Assembly (NCBI GenBank): GCA_963971575.1
Contig: OZ020611.1
Coordinates: 146,532,419-146,596,418, forward strand
Origin: Liopterus haemorrhoidalis
Taxonomy: Eukaryota > Arthropoda > Insecta > Coleoptera > Dytiscidae
Reading direction: 5' to 3'
Length of the DNA: 64,000 bases
Shown here: one piece after another, positions 45,215 through 55,687 of the stretch
Layout: each line of letters opens with the position of its first letter
Numbering within the stretch: the stretch's first letter is position 1
Position numbers and translations under genes: made by a program
Notes under the pieces: model-generated
The model's input: only the letters and a program-made list of their open reading frames with translations
Databases searched by the model: none
What the model was told of the DNA's origin: nothing

Positions 45215-45614
45215 AACCAGCTATAGTCTATCTCAGAAAGAGCGATAGTAATAATTCTTTTTGTCAGGCAGTTACCAGTGGCGTGCACATTTTAAATTGG
45301 TTTTGTGTATTTCTATATTAATATTTATCATTTTATTAAACGCACGCCTGTGACCATATTTATCATATCATTAAACGCATGCCTGTTACCATATTTTTCT
45401 TCAAAATTTTAGTGTAAATTTTTTATGATCTATTGTGTTTAACCCTAGTTCGTATTCCCATATAAGATGTGCGGCACACTCGGTTGTTTCTTAACATTAT
45501 TTCGTTTCGAACTATTCTTATTTTGTGTGTCGCTTCTGTGTGAAAAAACAATAACTTTTTACAAATAATAAATTTTATTACTATCGCTCTTTCTGAGATA
45601 GACTATATCTGGTT
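45215..45614. mobile_element. Element with 40-bp nearly identical inverted repeats
   Basis: 45215-45254 and 45575-45614 are reverse complements with one mismatch (start AACCAGCTATAGTCTATCTC). Inside are two tandem 45-bp units (45305-45395, 'cattaaacgcatgcctg') and a hAT-like start CAGTGGCGTGCACA (45280). Class unknown; the high arm identity suggests recent activity. Confidence 0.6.
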
Positions 45615-45623
45615 ACTCTCTTA

Positions 45624-46226
45624 TACCCTTTTCACACTAGATCTTTAAGACGAGTGAACTTAAAGTTCACCGATGTTTAAGATCGGTATGCTTTCACACT
45701 TGATGTTTAAATCTCTGGTGCTGTCATCAGCTACAGTAATTTTGTCCTTAAGTTACCGTCATGAAATTACCAGTTTTGACCTGTCTGCGCAGACGCACAT
45801 TTTGAATTATTATAAACAATTAAGGATATTTCATTTCATTCTACAATAAAGGCACTACAATAAAGAATATATTACACCTGTATTAACATGTAAGTCGATA
45901 CATTTTATCTCAATTATTGTAGCTCTGTATTTTATTAAACACATTATTAAAATAAATAATTTTATTATAACAATAAGTATAAACTTCTTATAACGTCGAT
46001 ATAATACAGTATTCTTGTTTATGATAATATAAAATGTTGACAGCACAAATTCAAGGAGTATTTTTTTATAATAGAAATTAAGTTGGCAATGCGGACGAAG
46101 TTTAAAACGCAGATCTCTGTCTTAAACATCGCTTGTATTTAGACGAGGCCATAACGGTTTCACATTAGCGTTTAAAGATACATTCACATTAACATCCGAT
46201 CTTAAAGATCTAGTGTGAAAAGGGTA
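45624..46226. mobile_element. Harbinger-like MITE, TTA duplication
   Basis: Terminal inverted repeats TACCCTTTTCACACTAGATC are identical over 20 bp and continue TTTAAGA. TTA flanks both sides (45621-45623 and 46227-46229). No transposase. Confidence 0.85.
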
Positions 46227-46229
46227 TTA

Positions 46230-46983
46230 TATTGGTTGTACATACTAAAAGTCTATACACATGCATAGTTATAATTTAGGAATTATTATTAGAAAAGTAT
46301 TTATAAGATTGCTGTGTTTATGTTGTACGTTTACTTTTAAGGAGTTAAAATTGTAGTACATTTTTTCATTGGTTCTGTGCATATCTGTTAGCGAATAAAA
46401 TCTACTCATTTGCATTTTGCATCTTATGTGCATTTTGCATAAATTTACTTCTGAACAAGATTTATGAGTTCATTCTTCCATATCTTAAAAGAATCTTGAA
46501 TCTTGATTCATCCTTCCTGCATTTAACGTTGAAACAGTTAGTGCTAGCTTACCCGGAAAAATATGTGTTTTTGCATCAAATGATAATGTTGTGACCTAGG
46601 ATATATGGTTTTATGATCAGAGTAATATCTCTAAGTAATTCACACTAATATTATACAATAATCAAAACAGCTACATATGTTTTTATTTGTCTTAAATTTT
46701 ATTTTATTACACGCTTTGTCAATTCTTGTAATACTAAGAACAATTCAGTTTTTTATTGAGCACCGGAAAATTTTTATTAACATTCTTTTATGATTAATAC
46801 ACAAAAGTGATGCATTATTAAATTAATTAATATTGAAGTGACACATTGTTGAGTAAAACGATTGGGAAACAAATTTATAATACCATTTTTATGTGTTATT
46901 AGCCGCTTAAAATTGACGCCCTCTGATCTTCTGTACAACTTTACTAGACTTTGACTAACCCAGTATTGGATTGTCGACTAAGG
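46230..46983. other. AT-rich interval without recognised feature
   Basis: Short repeats 'tgcattttgcat' at 46410-46441 only. Confidence 0.4.
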
Positions 46984-47110
46984 GCCGCTTTTACAATCGT
47001 TGGATAAAGCTTGGATAACGTTATTTCCGGTATAAAGTCAAAAAATCCCATTTACAATACTCGGGTAACGATCGGATAGGATAAACATCGGAATAAACAC
47101 CAGAATATCA
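46984..47110. mobile_element. Terminus of a Harbinger-like family (left end)
   Basis: After TAA, GGGCCGCTTTTACAATCG begins. The matching reversed end GGGCTGCTTTTACAAATC is at 62813, also next to TAA. 'ataaacatcggaataaac' occurs in both pieces. The partner end nearby was not found. Confidence 0.5.
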
Positions 47111-47640
47111 TCCGGCCAACGACACTTCAGATAAAGGGCAGTATAAGTTATTCCCTTGGTCTGATTGGTGAATAAGTATTTGTTACCCAACAACGGTAAA
47201 AAAATTAAATTGTCATATTATGGTATAGTGCCACGAAGCAAACAATAATCCCGGAAAATATGTGAACTAATTTGAAAATTTTTAGGCGGCTTTCCGTCTG
47301 ACCAATTAGGAACTACCTTCAGGAATGTGTATAGTCTGACGCAGAACTGATAAGTACTGATTTTACGCTTTATTTGTATAATTTGTGCTTTAGTATTTGT
47401 GTTCGATATAATTCAAGTTAATTTGAATTTATAACTCACAATTGATTTGTATTTATAACTATTATTAATATTTATATATAATAGTTCACAATATATAGAA
47501 TTTCGCGCGAGTGTAATATGCCGTTGAGTGTACTTGAGAACGCATAGAGCGCTAAGACACGCCTACCCAGGGACTCTGTTTGCTTCGACGGACTATAAAT
47601 TTCTTTGAAGGTTAAATGAATTTTTATTACAGTTATATAA
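47111..47640. other. Interval without recognised feature
   Basis: Nothing recognised. Confidence 0.4.
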
Positions 47641-47647
47641 TTGTGCT

Positions 47648-47746
47648 TGCAGCAGCACAGCGTAGTGGTTAGCTCAATTGCTTTGAAAGTGCAGAATCAT
47701 GAGATCGACCTAGTATGGGCAAAAAGATAAAAAAAAAAAAAAAAAA
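47648..47746 (+). mobile_element. tRNA-derived SINE-like sequence with poly-A
   Basis: CAGCGTAGTGGTTAGCTC is A-box-like, and ATGAGATCGACCTAG is B-box-like at tRNA spacing. A stretch of about 18 A follows (47729-47746). Stem pairing is poor, so this is a SINE or retroposed tRNA relic, not a functional tRNA gene. Confidence 0.55.
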
Positions 47747-48030
47747 CTTTGCTGTTGCAACCTTATGCTCTGATTCTTTACAATGAGTGTCTGTATTTCT
47801 GTAATTTTCGGAAATATGGGGCATGCTTCACAGGGCATATAAAACCGGTGGTCTCGGCTACAGTAAAAAGTAATCGTTGTCTCATGTCGGAGGACGCTAG
47901 TCACGACCTGAAAATCTCTAAAACCTAGAAATTGCCATACAAAATAATAATAGTACAGTACTCCCTCGTTATTCATGTATTTGTTCAGCAGTTTTGATTA
48001 TACGCAATTGTGAAATAATAATTTTATTTA
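47747..48030. other. Interval without recognised feature
   Basis: Nothing recognised. Confidence 0.4.
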
Positions 48031-48032
48031 TA

Positions 48033-48650
48033 TTTACCGACCGCCAACATATACGTATAAGGGAGGTATTGTGATCATACCGATTTTGACGCTTCGAGAT
48101 TTCGATGGATCTCCACGAATTGAGATCCCTACATAACGTTTTGACTATTTTTAGCATGTTGTCTGTCGGCCTGTCTGTCTGTCTGTCTGTCCGTCCGCCT
48201 GTCTGTCCGTCTGTATGTCTGTGTACACGTGCAGAGCAAATTCGGCTGAAAGGATTTTTATGAAACTTCATATTTAAGCTTCTGCCATCAATGGCACGAG
48301 TTGATCAACTTTTGGTAAAAATCGGTTGACTAAAAATGAGAGTTTACTCGTGTCGATTTTAAGATTTTCGTGAATATTTCACAACAGAAAAATATTTCGA
48401 AAAAAATTATTGAACAAAAGTTGCTATAAACTAATAACTTTTATTTGAGACGTTTCTGATAAAACGAAAAATTTCGAATAATTTCTGTAAAATTTTTTCA
48501 TACTTGTATGTAACGTTTTCATGGTCATGATAAATAATATCTCTGTTAGAAAATATTAGGCCAAGTTATTTCTACTCTGATGCTAGAATGTATTTTATAT
48601 AAGTACTTTACGACGGCGGTCGGTCCTGTGGTGGCCACAGCTGATTTTTT
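48033..48650 (+). mobile_element. HINE/DINE-like element A, copy 4 (best ends)
   Basis: The 5' side has ACCGACCGCC (48036-48045); its exact inverted partner GGCGGTCGGT is at 48615-48624. Right after it stands the stem-loop CTGTGGTGGCCACAG (48626-48640; 6-bp stem, 3-nt loop), then CTGATTTTTT. A CTGT/CCGT array lies at 48164-48218. Subterminal inverted repeats, a 3' stem-loop and an inner short tandem array are the known pattern of Helentron-derived HINE/DINE-1 elements. No coding sequence. Confidence 0.85.
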
Positions 48651-48659
48651 AATAGTGTA

Positions 48660-48888
48660 GCAATGAACATTAGCAGCCGATTACCGTTCTAATATGCTCC
48701 TAGCACTTTGAGCGCTTCGAATCTATCTGGCCACTATCACCCCTTCCACACTATGTTCACATAATGCCTGTTTTTGTATATGTATATATACAAAAACAGT
48801 GCTGGACTGGAGCCGGTTCGAATGAACCGGTTGATATTTATTTATATATTTTTCAAAATGCGAATTGGTTGTTAATGTTGTTATACAG

Positions 48889-48923
<35 letters not shown>

Positions 48924-48995
48924 TTCTGTTATTAACCAGAGAAATTTTCCTCTTGCGAGAACTGGTTGTTACAATTTTTGCAGTCCACCATTGCA
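48660..48995. other. Palindromes and TA microsatellite, hAT-like fragment
   Basis: A 28-nt palindrome (48770-48797, 12-bp arms of GTTTTTGTATAT), then cagtgctggactggagcc and a palindrome CCGGTTCGAATGAACCGG (48822-48839), then a TA array at 48894-48921. 'ggactggagccggttc' resembles a hAT terminus; the partner was not found. Confidence 0.45.
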
Positions 48996-51652
48996 TATAA
49001 TATGTATACGCTTAATCTTATTACTCGTGTTTTTTGTCCGCAGTATGCTAGTGGAACCACAATTTACTTGCTAAGACAACTGGCTAATTCGGTTTCAAAT
49101 CCTATTCTCCTGATGGCATATTTTGGGTTGTTTCAGTCACACATGTCTTATGGGATATTAGCCTGGGGACATGCGTCATTGTCATATAGAGTTTTTAGGC
49201 TACAGCGCCGAGCATTGAGATTGCGGTGCACATTTCGTTAATTTTAATATTATGACCTTGCCTTCTTTGTACATTTTTCAAAGTCTACTCTATGTACACA
49301 AAAAAATTTCAGATCTATCTACATATGAAGAAAATCATAGTTACAATACAAGAAATAAAGGTAACATCTACCCAAAATTTTTACGTCTTGATAGATCTAA
49401 AAATAGTGAAAATTATTATGGCATTAAGTTTTACAATACATTACCGAGCAAGTTCAAAACTCAAAATTTTACAAACTTTAAAAAAGTAATAAAAGATATT
49501 TTAACAAAAAACCCGATGTATTCCATAAGTGAGTTCCTAGAATATTTTAAACAATAGTAATATTTTATCCAATTGACTATATTTCTTATATCCCTGCATA
49601 TTTGATGTTATAATCTATATATATAAAAGGCAGTGTCCTGACTGACTGACTGACTGACTGACTCACTCATCACCGCCCAGCCCGAACCCCTGGGCCTAAA
49701 AACTTGAAATTCGGAGAGTATATTCCCTTCATGACGTAAGCACCCACTAAGAAGGGATTTTTCGAAATTCCACTCCTAAGGGATGAAAAGGGGTGAAATG
49801 TGATTTCACGAATTCCTTAATATCTCTTAGGGCCGATATGATATCGACTTAGTTTTTGCTTACAAGTATTACCCATACAAATGACGAAAAACCAATTTCG
49901 GGATTTTGCCCTAATCAACCCCTAAAGGGGTGAACCTACAATCGGGGTGGATTATACATCCCGTTGTATTTCCTGTGTTCGTTTAGTTGCAAGATTTCTT
50001 TTTGGCACATAGGTGTCTTTTTAAAATATCTCGAAATGGTATTGACAGTTTTTTGAAATTTCACCCCTAAGGGTTGAAAAGGGGTGAAATGTGATTTCAC
50101 GAATTCCTTAATATCTGTTAGGGCCGATGGGATATCGACTTAGTTTTTGCTTACAAGTATTACCCATACAAATGCCGAAAAACACATTTCAGGTTTTTGT
50201 CCTAATCAACCCCTAAAGGAGTGGATCTACAATCGGGGTGAATTATACATCACGTCGTATTTCCTGTGTTCATTAGTTGCAGCATTACTTTTTGACACAT
50301 AGGTGTCTTTTTAAAATATCTCGAAAAGGTTTTGGTAGTTTTTTAAAATTTCACCCCTATAGGGTGAAAAGGGGTGAATTATGATTTCAAGTATTCCTTA
50401 ATATCTCTTAGAACCAATAAGATATCGACTTGCTTTTTGCTTACAAAGATTACCCATGCAAATACCGAAAAACATATTTCAGGTTTTTGTCCTAATCAAC
50501 CCCTAAAGGGGTGGATCTACAATCGGGGTGAGTTATACATTCCGTCGTATTTCCTGTGTTCGTTTAGTTGCAACATTACTTTTTAGCACATAGGTGTCTT
50601 TTTAAAATTTCTCGAAAAGTTTTTGGTAGTTTTTTAAAATTTCACCCCTAAAGGGTGAAAAGGGGTGAATTGTGATTTCAAGGATTCCTTAAATCTCTTA
50701 GGGTCAATAAGATATTGAATCGCTTTTTGCTTACAATGATTACCCATACAAATACCGAAAAATATATTTCAGGATTTTGTCCTAATCAACCCCTAAAGGA
50801 TGGATCTACTATCGGGGTGAATTATACATCCCGTCGTATTCCCTGTGTTTATTGAGATATAAGGTTTCTTTTTAGCACATAGGCGTCTTTTTAAAATATC
50901 TCTAAATGGTTTTGACAACTTTTTTAAATTTAACCCCTAAAGGGTGAAAATGGATGAAATGTGATTTCAAAGATTGTTTAATATTTTTTAACACCAATAA
51001 GATATCGACTTGGTTTTTGCTTACAAAAACTACCCTTGCAAATGCCGAAAAACTTTTTTGATTTTGTCCTAATCAACCCCTTAAGGGGTGGATCTACAAT
51101 CGGGGTGAATTATACATCCCGCCGTATTTCCTGTGTTCGTTTAGTTGCAACATTACTTTTTGGCACATAGGTATCTTTTTAAAATATCTCGAAATATATA
51201 TTATAGACAGTTTTTTAAAATTACCCCCTAAAGGGTGAAAAGGGATGAATTGTGATTTCAAGGATTTCTTAATATCTCTTAGGACCAATAAGATACCGAC
51301 TTGCTTTTTACTTACGAAGATTACCCATAAAAATACCGAAAAACTTATTTCAGGATTTGGTCCTAATCAACCCCTAAAGGGATTATTATTATTATTATTA
51401 TTATCTTTATTTTTCTCCTTTTTTCAGATATATAAGATGTACAGTTTTTAGATACATAATTTATGAATAAAATATGCTAATTTCAGTAATAATTATAATA
51501 AAGACATGCCCTTATCACTAGAATGTGTAGGGCATATACCACTTTGACTGAGACAGTCAGTGTGTGGTTTATAATACTTTATTGTAAGGTATATTGTGAG
51601 TGATATTTACATTTTTATTTTTGGGTATTAAGTGCTAGAGAGAAAAGTTAAA

Positions 51653-54640
51653 TTATGTTATCGTCTTAAATATTGTGTCAAGATTTATTGTAGTTATCCA
51701 TTTTTTCGCTTGTTTATTTAAATTTGTATTTGTTATTTTTATTTTATTTTTGGATATATAGTTTGAAAAACTGTTGTAGATTTTAGGTACGTAATTTAAA
51801 TAATAACGTTGGGATATGGTTTTATTAGCTTTAAAAAGTTTTTTATTGTTTTTCCGTCGAGTGTTATAGCTGTGAGCTGGTGTTTCTATGGCTAATTTTG
51901 TTTTATTTATATATTTGAGTATATGTACTGCATAGATTTGTTTAATGTTTAAGATTTTACTTAATTCATACAATTTATTTGTGGGAAATAGCTTTGGCTT
52001 ATTGAAAATTGATTTAATAATTAATTTCTGTGTGATTTCTAGTGTTTTTAAATGCCTTTCTCTGGCTCCTCCCCATCCGACGATGCCATATGAGATAATT
52101 GATTCCACTAAAGCGTAGTAAAATGATTTTAGTTGGTTTAGTGTATAAATATACTGTATTTTTTTAAATATATAAATATATTTTCTGATTCTTTTTACAG
52201 TCATATTAATGTGATAATCCCACTTTAGAAAACAATCGAAATTTACTCCTAAATATTTATATTTATTGGTTTTTTGTATTATAGGACATATACATTGATT
52301 TGGGTTGCAAGAAGTGTTATGGATTGATAAATAGCTAAAATTGGGTTGTTTTGTTTGAGTCAAAGAAAATGGCATGAAGTAAGATTTTGAGAAGTTCAAA
52401 GTGAGAATATTTGTGTCCATCCAGTTTGACAGCAGTGCTAGATCGTTTTCGGCGAATTTTTTTAACTGCGCCCAGTTTGCCCCTTCTATAAATATCACCG
52501 TATCATCTGCATACGATAGAATTTTCCCATTTAATTTGATATTCATCATATCATTGATATATAAGCTGAACAGAAGGGGGGATAAAAGAGTCCCTTGAGG
52601 GAGACCGCATGTTACTGATCTTTCTTTACTTTTTATGTTTTTAATTTTGATCTGTTGAACTCTATTTTCAAGATAACTTTTTAATAATTGTAGTGGTGTT
52701 CCGCGCAATCCGTGTCTTTCTATTTTTTCTATTAATAAGTTGTGGTTAACAGTATCAAACGCTTTAGTTAAGTCTAAAAACAAAGCGAGACATGGTTTCG
52801 AGGTATCCATACTGTTGTAGATATATTTTGTTAAAATCGCAATTGCATCGGTCGTCGATTTTTCTTTGCAGAAACCAAATTGATATTTACTAATTATATC
52901 GTGTTTTTCAAGAAAAGACAGTAATCTTTTCAAGATAAGTTTTTCAAAAGTTTTTGATAGGGTAGTTGTGAGAGAAATCGGCCGATAGTTGTGCAATTCA
53001 TTTGTAGGACCTTGTTTATGTATGGGTACTACTAGTGTTTTTTTAAAACAATTTGGAAAGTATCCGTTTTCAAAACATTTATTGAAAATACGTGTAACTA
53101 TGATGGCGATAGTTTCATGGATGTATTGCAGGTTGTTACTAGTTATATTATCGTACCCTGGCGCTTTATTTTTTGTTAAGGACAGAATGGCATCTTTGAC
53201 TTCATCTGGGTGGATTGGGGTCAAATATAAACTATTTTCATTTATCGGAATGTCTTTGATAATTGTGGTTTGGTTAAGTTTATTCACTTTTATATTATTT
53301 GCTAAGTTTTCTCCTATCTCTGAGAAATATTTGTTGAAATGTTCAGCTATTGTCGTGGGACAATTTATGTTTGATTTATTTATTATTATATGTCCTATCT
53401 CTTTTTTTACATTTTTCGTTGTGTTGTATATTGATTCTTTAAGGGTGTTCCAAATCTCTTTAGTATCGTTATTGCACTTGTTTAGTTTATTTTTAAAATA
53501 GTCAGTTTTGAGTTTAGAAATAAGTTGACTAATAGTTTTTTTATAGTATTCATATTTATTTTTAATTTGTACGTTATTGGTGTTAAGTAAATATTGTTTG
53601 TAAAGTCTATCACGGATTTGAATTGCTTTTACTATGCCTGTTGTAATCCATGTTTTTCGTTTTGTGTTTTTATTAGTTAATGGTTTCTTAAAGGTAGATT
53701 TTTTTATTGAGTTAGATATATATTTTGTTAAATTTTGTATATCCGTGTCTATGGTGTCAGTATAAATAAAGTCATTGATATTATTTTTTACTAGGTTAAT
53801 AAATTTTGTTTTGTTAAGATAAGTTACATATTTAATTTCTGACTTTTTTTTTTTTTGTGTCGCATCAGTTAAATTTGATCTTATCATTACTGGATAGTGG
53901 TCGGTTAATTTGGTTTTTAAAATAATTGAGAGGTTACGTGCGGGATCTATTTTTGATTTTATAAAAATGTGATCGATACATGTTTTACTAGTTATAGTAA
54001 CTCTTGTTGGTTTGTTAACAGCTGATGTAAAACCGTATTCTGTTAAGAGATTTATATAATCATTTGCCAATAGGTTGTTTCTAAGCGATTTATTTCTTAT
54101 GTCTATGTTAATATCACCCACAATATATTCCTGTTTAATATTTTTTGTTTGTTCCTCTAAAAACTGCTTTAGATGACACAGAAATGTGTTTACATTGTAT
54201 GCGGGAGGTCTATAAATACCTGTTATAGCAATTTCCATTTTTTCAACATTTAAAACTAATCGTAAAAACCTAAAATTATTTACTGTTATTACATTGACTG
54301 TATGGTTAATTGTTTCATTTACGTACATAACAACTCCATCGTTTTGATTTAGAGAACTGTCATTGTAATATATTTTATATTCTTTTAGATTGAAAATTTC
54401 CGGGTCCACTAGACACCATGTTTCAGTCAATATAATAACATCAAATTTATTTTTAATGGTTGATAGTAGTATTTCTAATTCATTTAAGTTTTTAGAAATG
54501 CTTCTTATATTAATATGAAAAATGCTTATTCCTATAAAATTATGACTAAAATCATATAATTTGTCACTGCAAGTATTTGAATTATCTATTGTTATATTTT
54601 TTATTTTGTTAGAATCTATATCTTCAATATATTTATCCAT
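51653..54640 (-). CDS. LINE ORF2: AP-endonuclease and reverse transcriptase
   Basis: 995 residues. The apurinic-type endonuclease occupies about residues 30-265: ISIFHINIRSI, VIILTETW (catalytic Glu), VGDINIDI, CIDHIFIK and LTDHYPV (catalytic His). The reverse transcriptase is about residues 500-780: HNYRPISL, QFGFCKEKSTTDAI, ALFLDLTKAFDTVNH (motif A Asp), CGLPQGTLLSPLLFSLYIND (motif B), SYADDTVIF (motif C Asp pair), and KYLGVNFDCFLKWDYHI. The C-terminal part ends with an HSYNTRRKN step common to the LINE relics in this window. It nicks the target and copies the RNA at the nick. No stop, frameshift or missing catalytic residue was seen. The clade (CR1 or jockey) is by motif style only. Confidence 0.95.
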   Translation of the reverse strand: MDKYIEDIDSNKIKNITIDNSNTCSDKLYDFSHNFIGISIFHINIRSISKNLNELEILLSTIKNKFDVIILTETWCLVDPEIFNLKEYKIYYNDSSLNQNDGVVMYVNETINHTVNVITVNNFRFLRLVLNVEKMEIAITGIYRPPAYNVNTFLCHLKQFLEEQTKNIKQEYIVGDINIDIRNKSLRNNLLANDYINLLTEYGFTSAVNKPTRVTITSKTCIDHIFIKSKIDPARNLSIILKTKLTDHYPVMIRSNLTDATQKKKKSEIKYVTYLNKTKFINLVKNNINDFIYTDTIDTDIQNLTKYISNSIKKSTFKKPLTNKNTKRKTWITTGIVKAIQIRDRLYKQYLLNTNNVQIKNKYEYYKKTISQLISKLKTDYFKNKLNKCNNDTKEIWNTLKESIYNTTKNVKKEIGHIIINKSNINCPTTIAEHFNKYFSEIGENLANNIKVNKLNQTTIIKDIPINENSLYLTPIHPDEVKDAILSLTKNKAPGYDNITSNNLQYIHETIAIIVTRIFNKCFENGYFPNCFKKTLVVPIHKQGPTNELHNYRPISLTTTLSKTFEKLILKRLLSFLEKHDIISKYQFGFCKEKSTTDAIAILTKYIYNSMDTSKPCLALFLDLTKAFDTVNHNLLIEKIERHGLRGTPLQLLKSYLENRVQQIKIKNIKSKERSVTCGLPQGTLLSPLLFSLYINDMMNIKLNGKILSYADDTVIFIEGANWAQLKKFAENDLALLSNWMDTNILTLNFSKSYFMPFSLTQTKQPNFSYLSIHNTSCNPNQCICPIIQKTNKYKYLGVNFDCFLKWDYHINMTVKRIRKYIYIFKKIQYIYTLNQLKSFYYALVESIISYGIVGWGGARERHLKTLEITQKLIIKSIFNKPKLFPTNKLYELSKILNIKQIYAVHILKYINKTKLAIETPAHSYNTRRKNNKKLFKANKTISQRYYLNYVPKIYNSFSNYISKNKIKITNTNLNKQAKKWITTINLDTIFKTIT

Positions 54641-54697
54641 AATAAAGTGTAAGATCTATCAGTATTAATATATTTATATAAGAAGCTTACCTACTAC

Positions 54698-55687
54698 CTA
54701 ATTTTGAGTGTTTAGCCTAAGCAAATCATCTTCATTTTTAATAACTATGGCTCTTGAATCTTCATTTTGTCTGACAAGAATTTTCCCATTTTTAAACCAA
54801 GCGAATTTGTAGTGAAGTTCCCTAGCTGTGTTCTTCGTTGTTTGTAGTAGAGCCCTGTTGTATGCAGATAGGTTTTCATTAATGTATATTTTTTTGCCAA
54901 GTTCAGTGCCGGGGATGCTGTGGTTTAATATTACTGCGTTACGTGTTTTAATGAATAGATCCCTTTTTTGTCTTGTTTTAAATTGGGCAATGATGTAAGA
55001 CGAATCAGGATTTTTAGTATTCTTCACTCTATGAGCGATGTCAAGATCTTCATTTGACACGTTTATATTCAGTTCTTCGGCTACTCGTTGAACGGTCTGG
55101 ATACAGTTTTCGTTTTGTATTTCTTTAATGCCATGGATTTCAATATTTTTATTTCGGCTGTATTGGTCTAAGTGATTTACATGTAGCATAATATTTTCTT
55201 TTTTATTGGCAATATTTTCAAGTTTTATGTTTTCAATTTCCTTTTCCATTTCTTTATATTTATTTTTATTCATGTTGGTTTCTTCTATTATTTTATCGTA
55301 CTTTTCAGAGATAAAATCAATAGTTTCTTTGAAATCATTAAGGTCTTTTTCAAGTATTTCTATTTTTGAACATATTTTTTTAATATCTTTGACATCTTGT
55401 TCTATTTTTTCGATCCTTGACATTTTTTCGTTTAGTTGTTTCAAGGTTACTTTGATGTTATAAAGTTCATCTTTTATTGACATTTCTTCATTGATGGACA
55501 AAGCGCTGCTTCTTGTTGAGATGCCTCCTGGGATACAATATGTGCATTTCCAGTTTTTCTTGGTTTTATTTATTTTTCGGTATTGGACTTCAGCGACCGA
55601 ACACTCAAAATGGTAACTTTTGCTACATTCACAACATTCAGCAAAGTCCTTGTTTGAAATTTTATCGTTGCACCTGTGACACTTCAT
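54698..55687 (-). CDS. LINE ORF1: PHD-like finger, coiled coil, FP-like domain
   Basis: 329 residues, starting MKCHRCNDKISNKDFAECC. Residues 3-56 carry a Cys/His pattern (CHRC, CC-C, HFEC, WKCTYC) of a PHD-like zinc finger. Residues 65-165 are rich in Glu/Lys/Ile heptads and should form a coiled coil for multimerisation. Residues 175-325 (RNKNIEIHGI, DIAHRV, FKTRQKRDLF, IYINENLS, FAWFKNGKILVRQNED) match the baculovirus-FP-like domain found in ORF1 proteins of insect LINEs. The protein is expected to coat the element RNA. It is intact from start to stop, and ORF2 begins 57 bp downstream on the same strand. Confidence 0.9.
   Translation of the reverse strand: MKCHRCNDKISNKDFAECCECSKSYHFECSVAEVQYRKINKTKKNWKCTYCIPGGISTRSSALSINEEMSIKDELYNIKVTLKQLNEKMSRIEKIEQDVKDIKKICSKIEILEKDLNDFKETIDFISEKYDKIIEETNMNKNKYKEMEKEIENIKLENIANKKENIMLHVNHLDQYSRNKNIEIHGIKEIQNENCIQTVQRVAEELNINVSNEDLDIAHRVKNTKNPDSSYIIAQFKTRQKRDLFIKTRNAVILNHSIPGTELGKKIYINENLSAYNRALLQTTKNTARELHYKFAWFKNGKILVRQNEDSRAIVIKNEDDLLRLNTQN

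Noticed and set aside
53000..55463. Plus-strand ORFs at 52989-53501 and 55206-55463
   Set aside because: Antisense shadows of the LINE ORF2 and ORF1.
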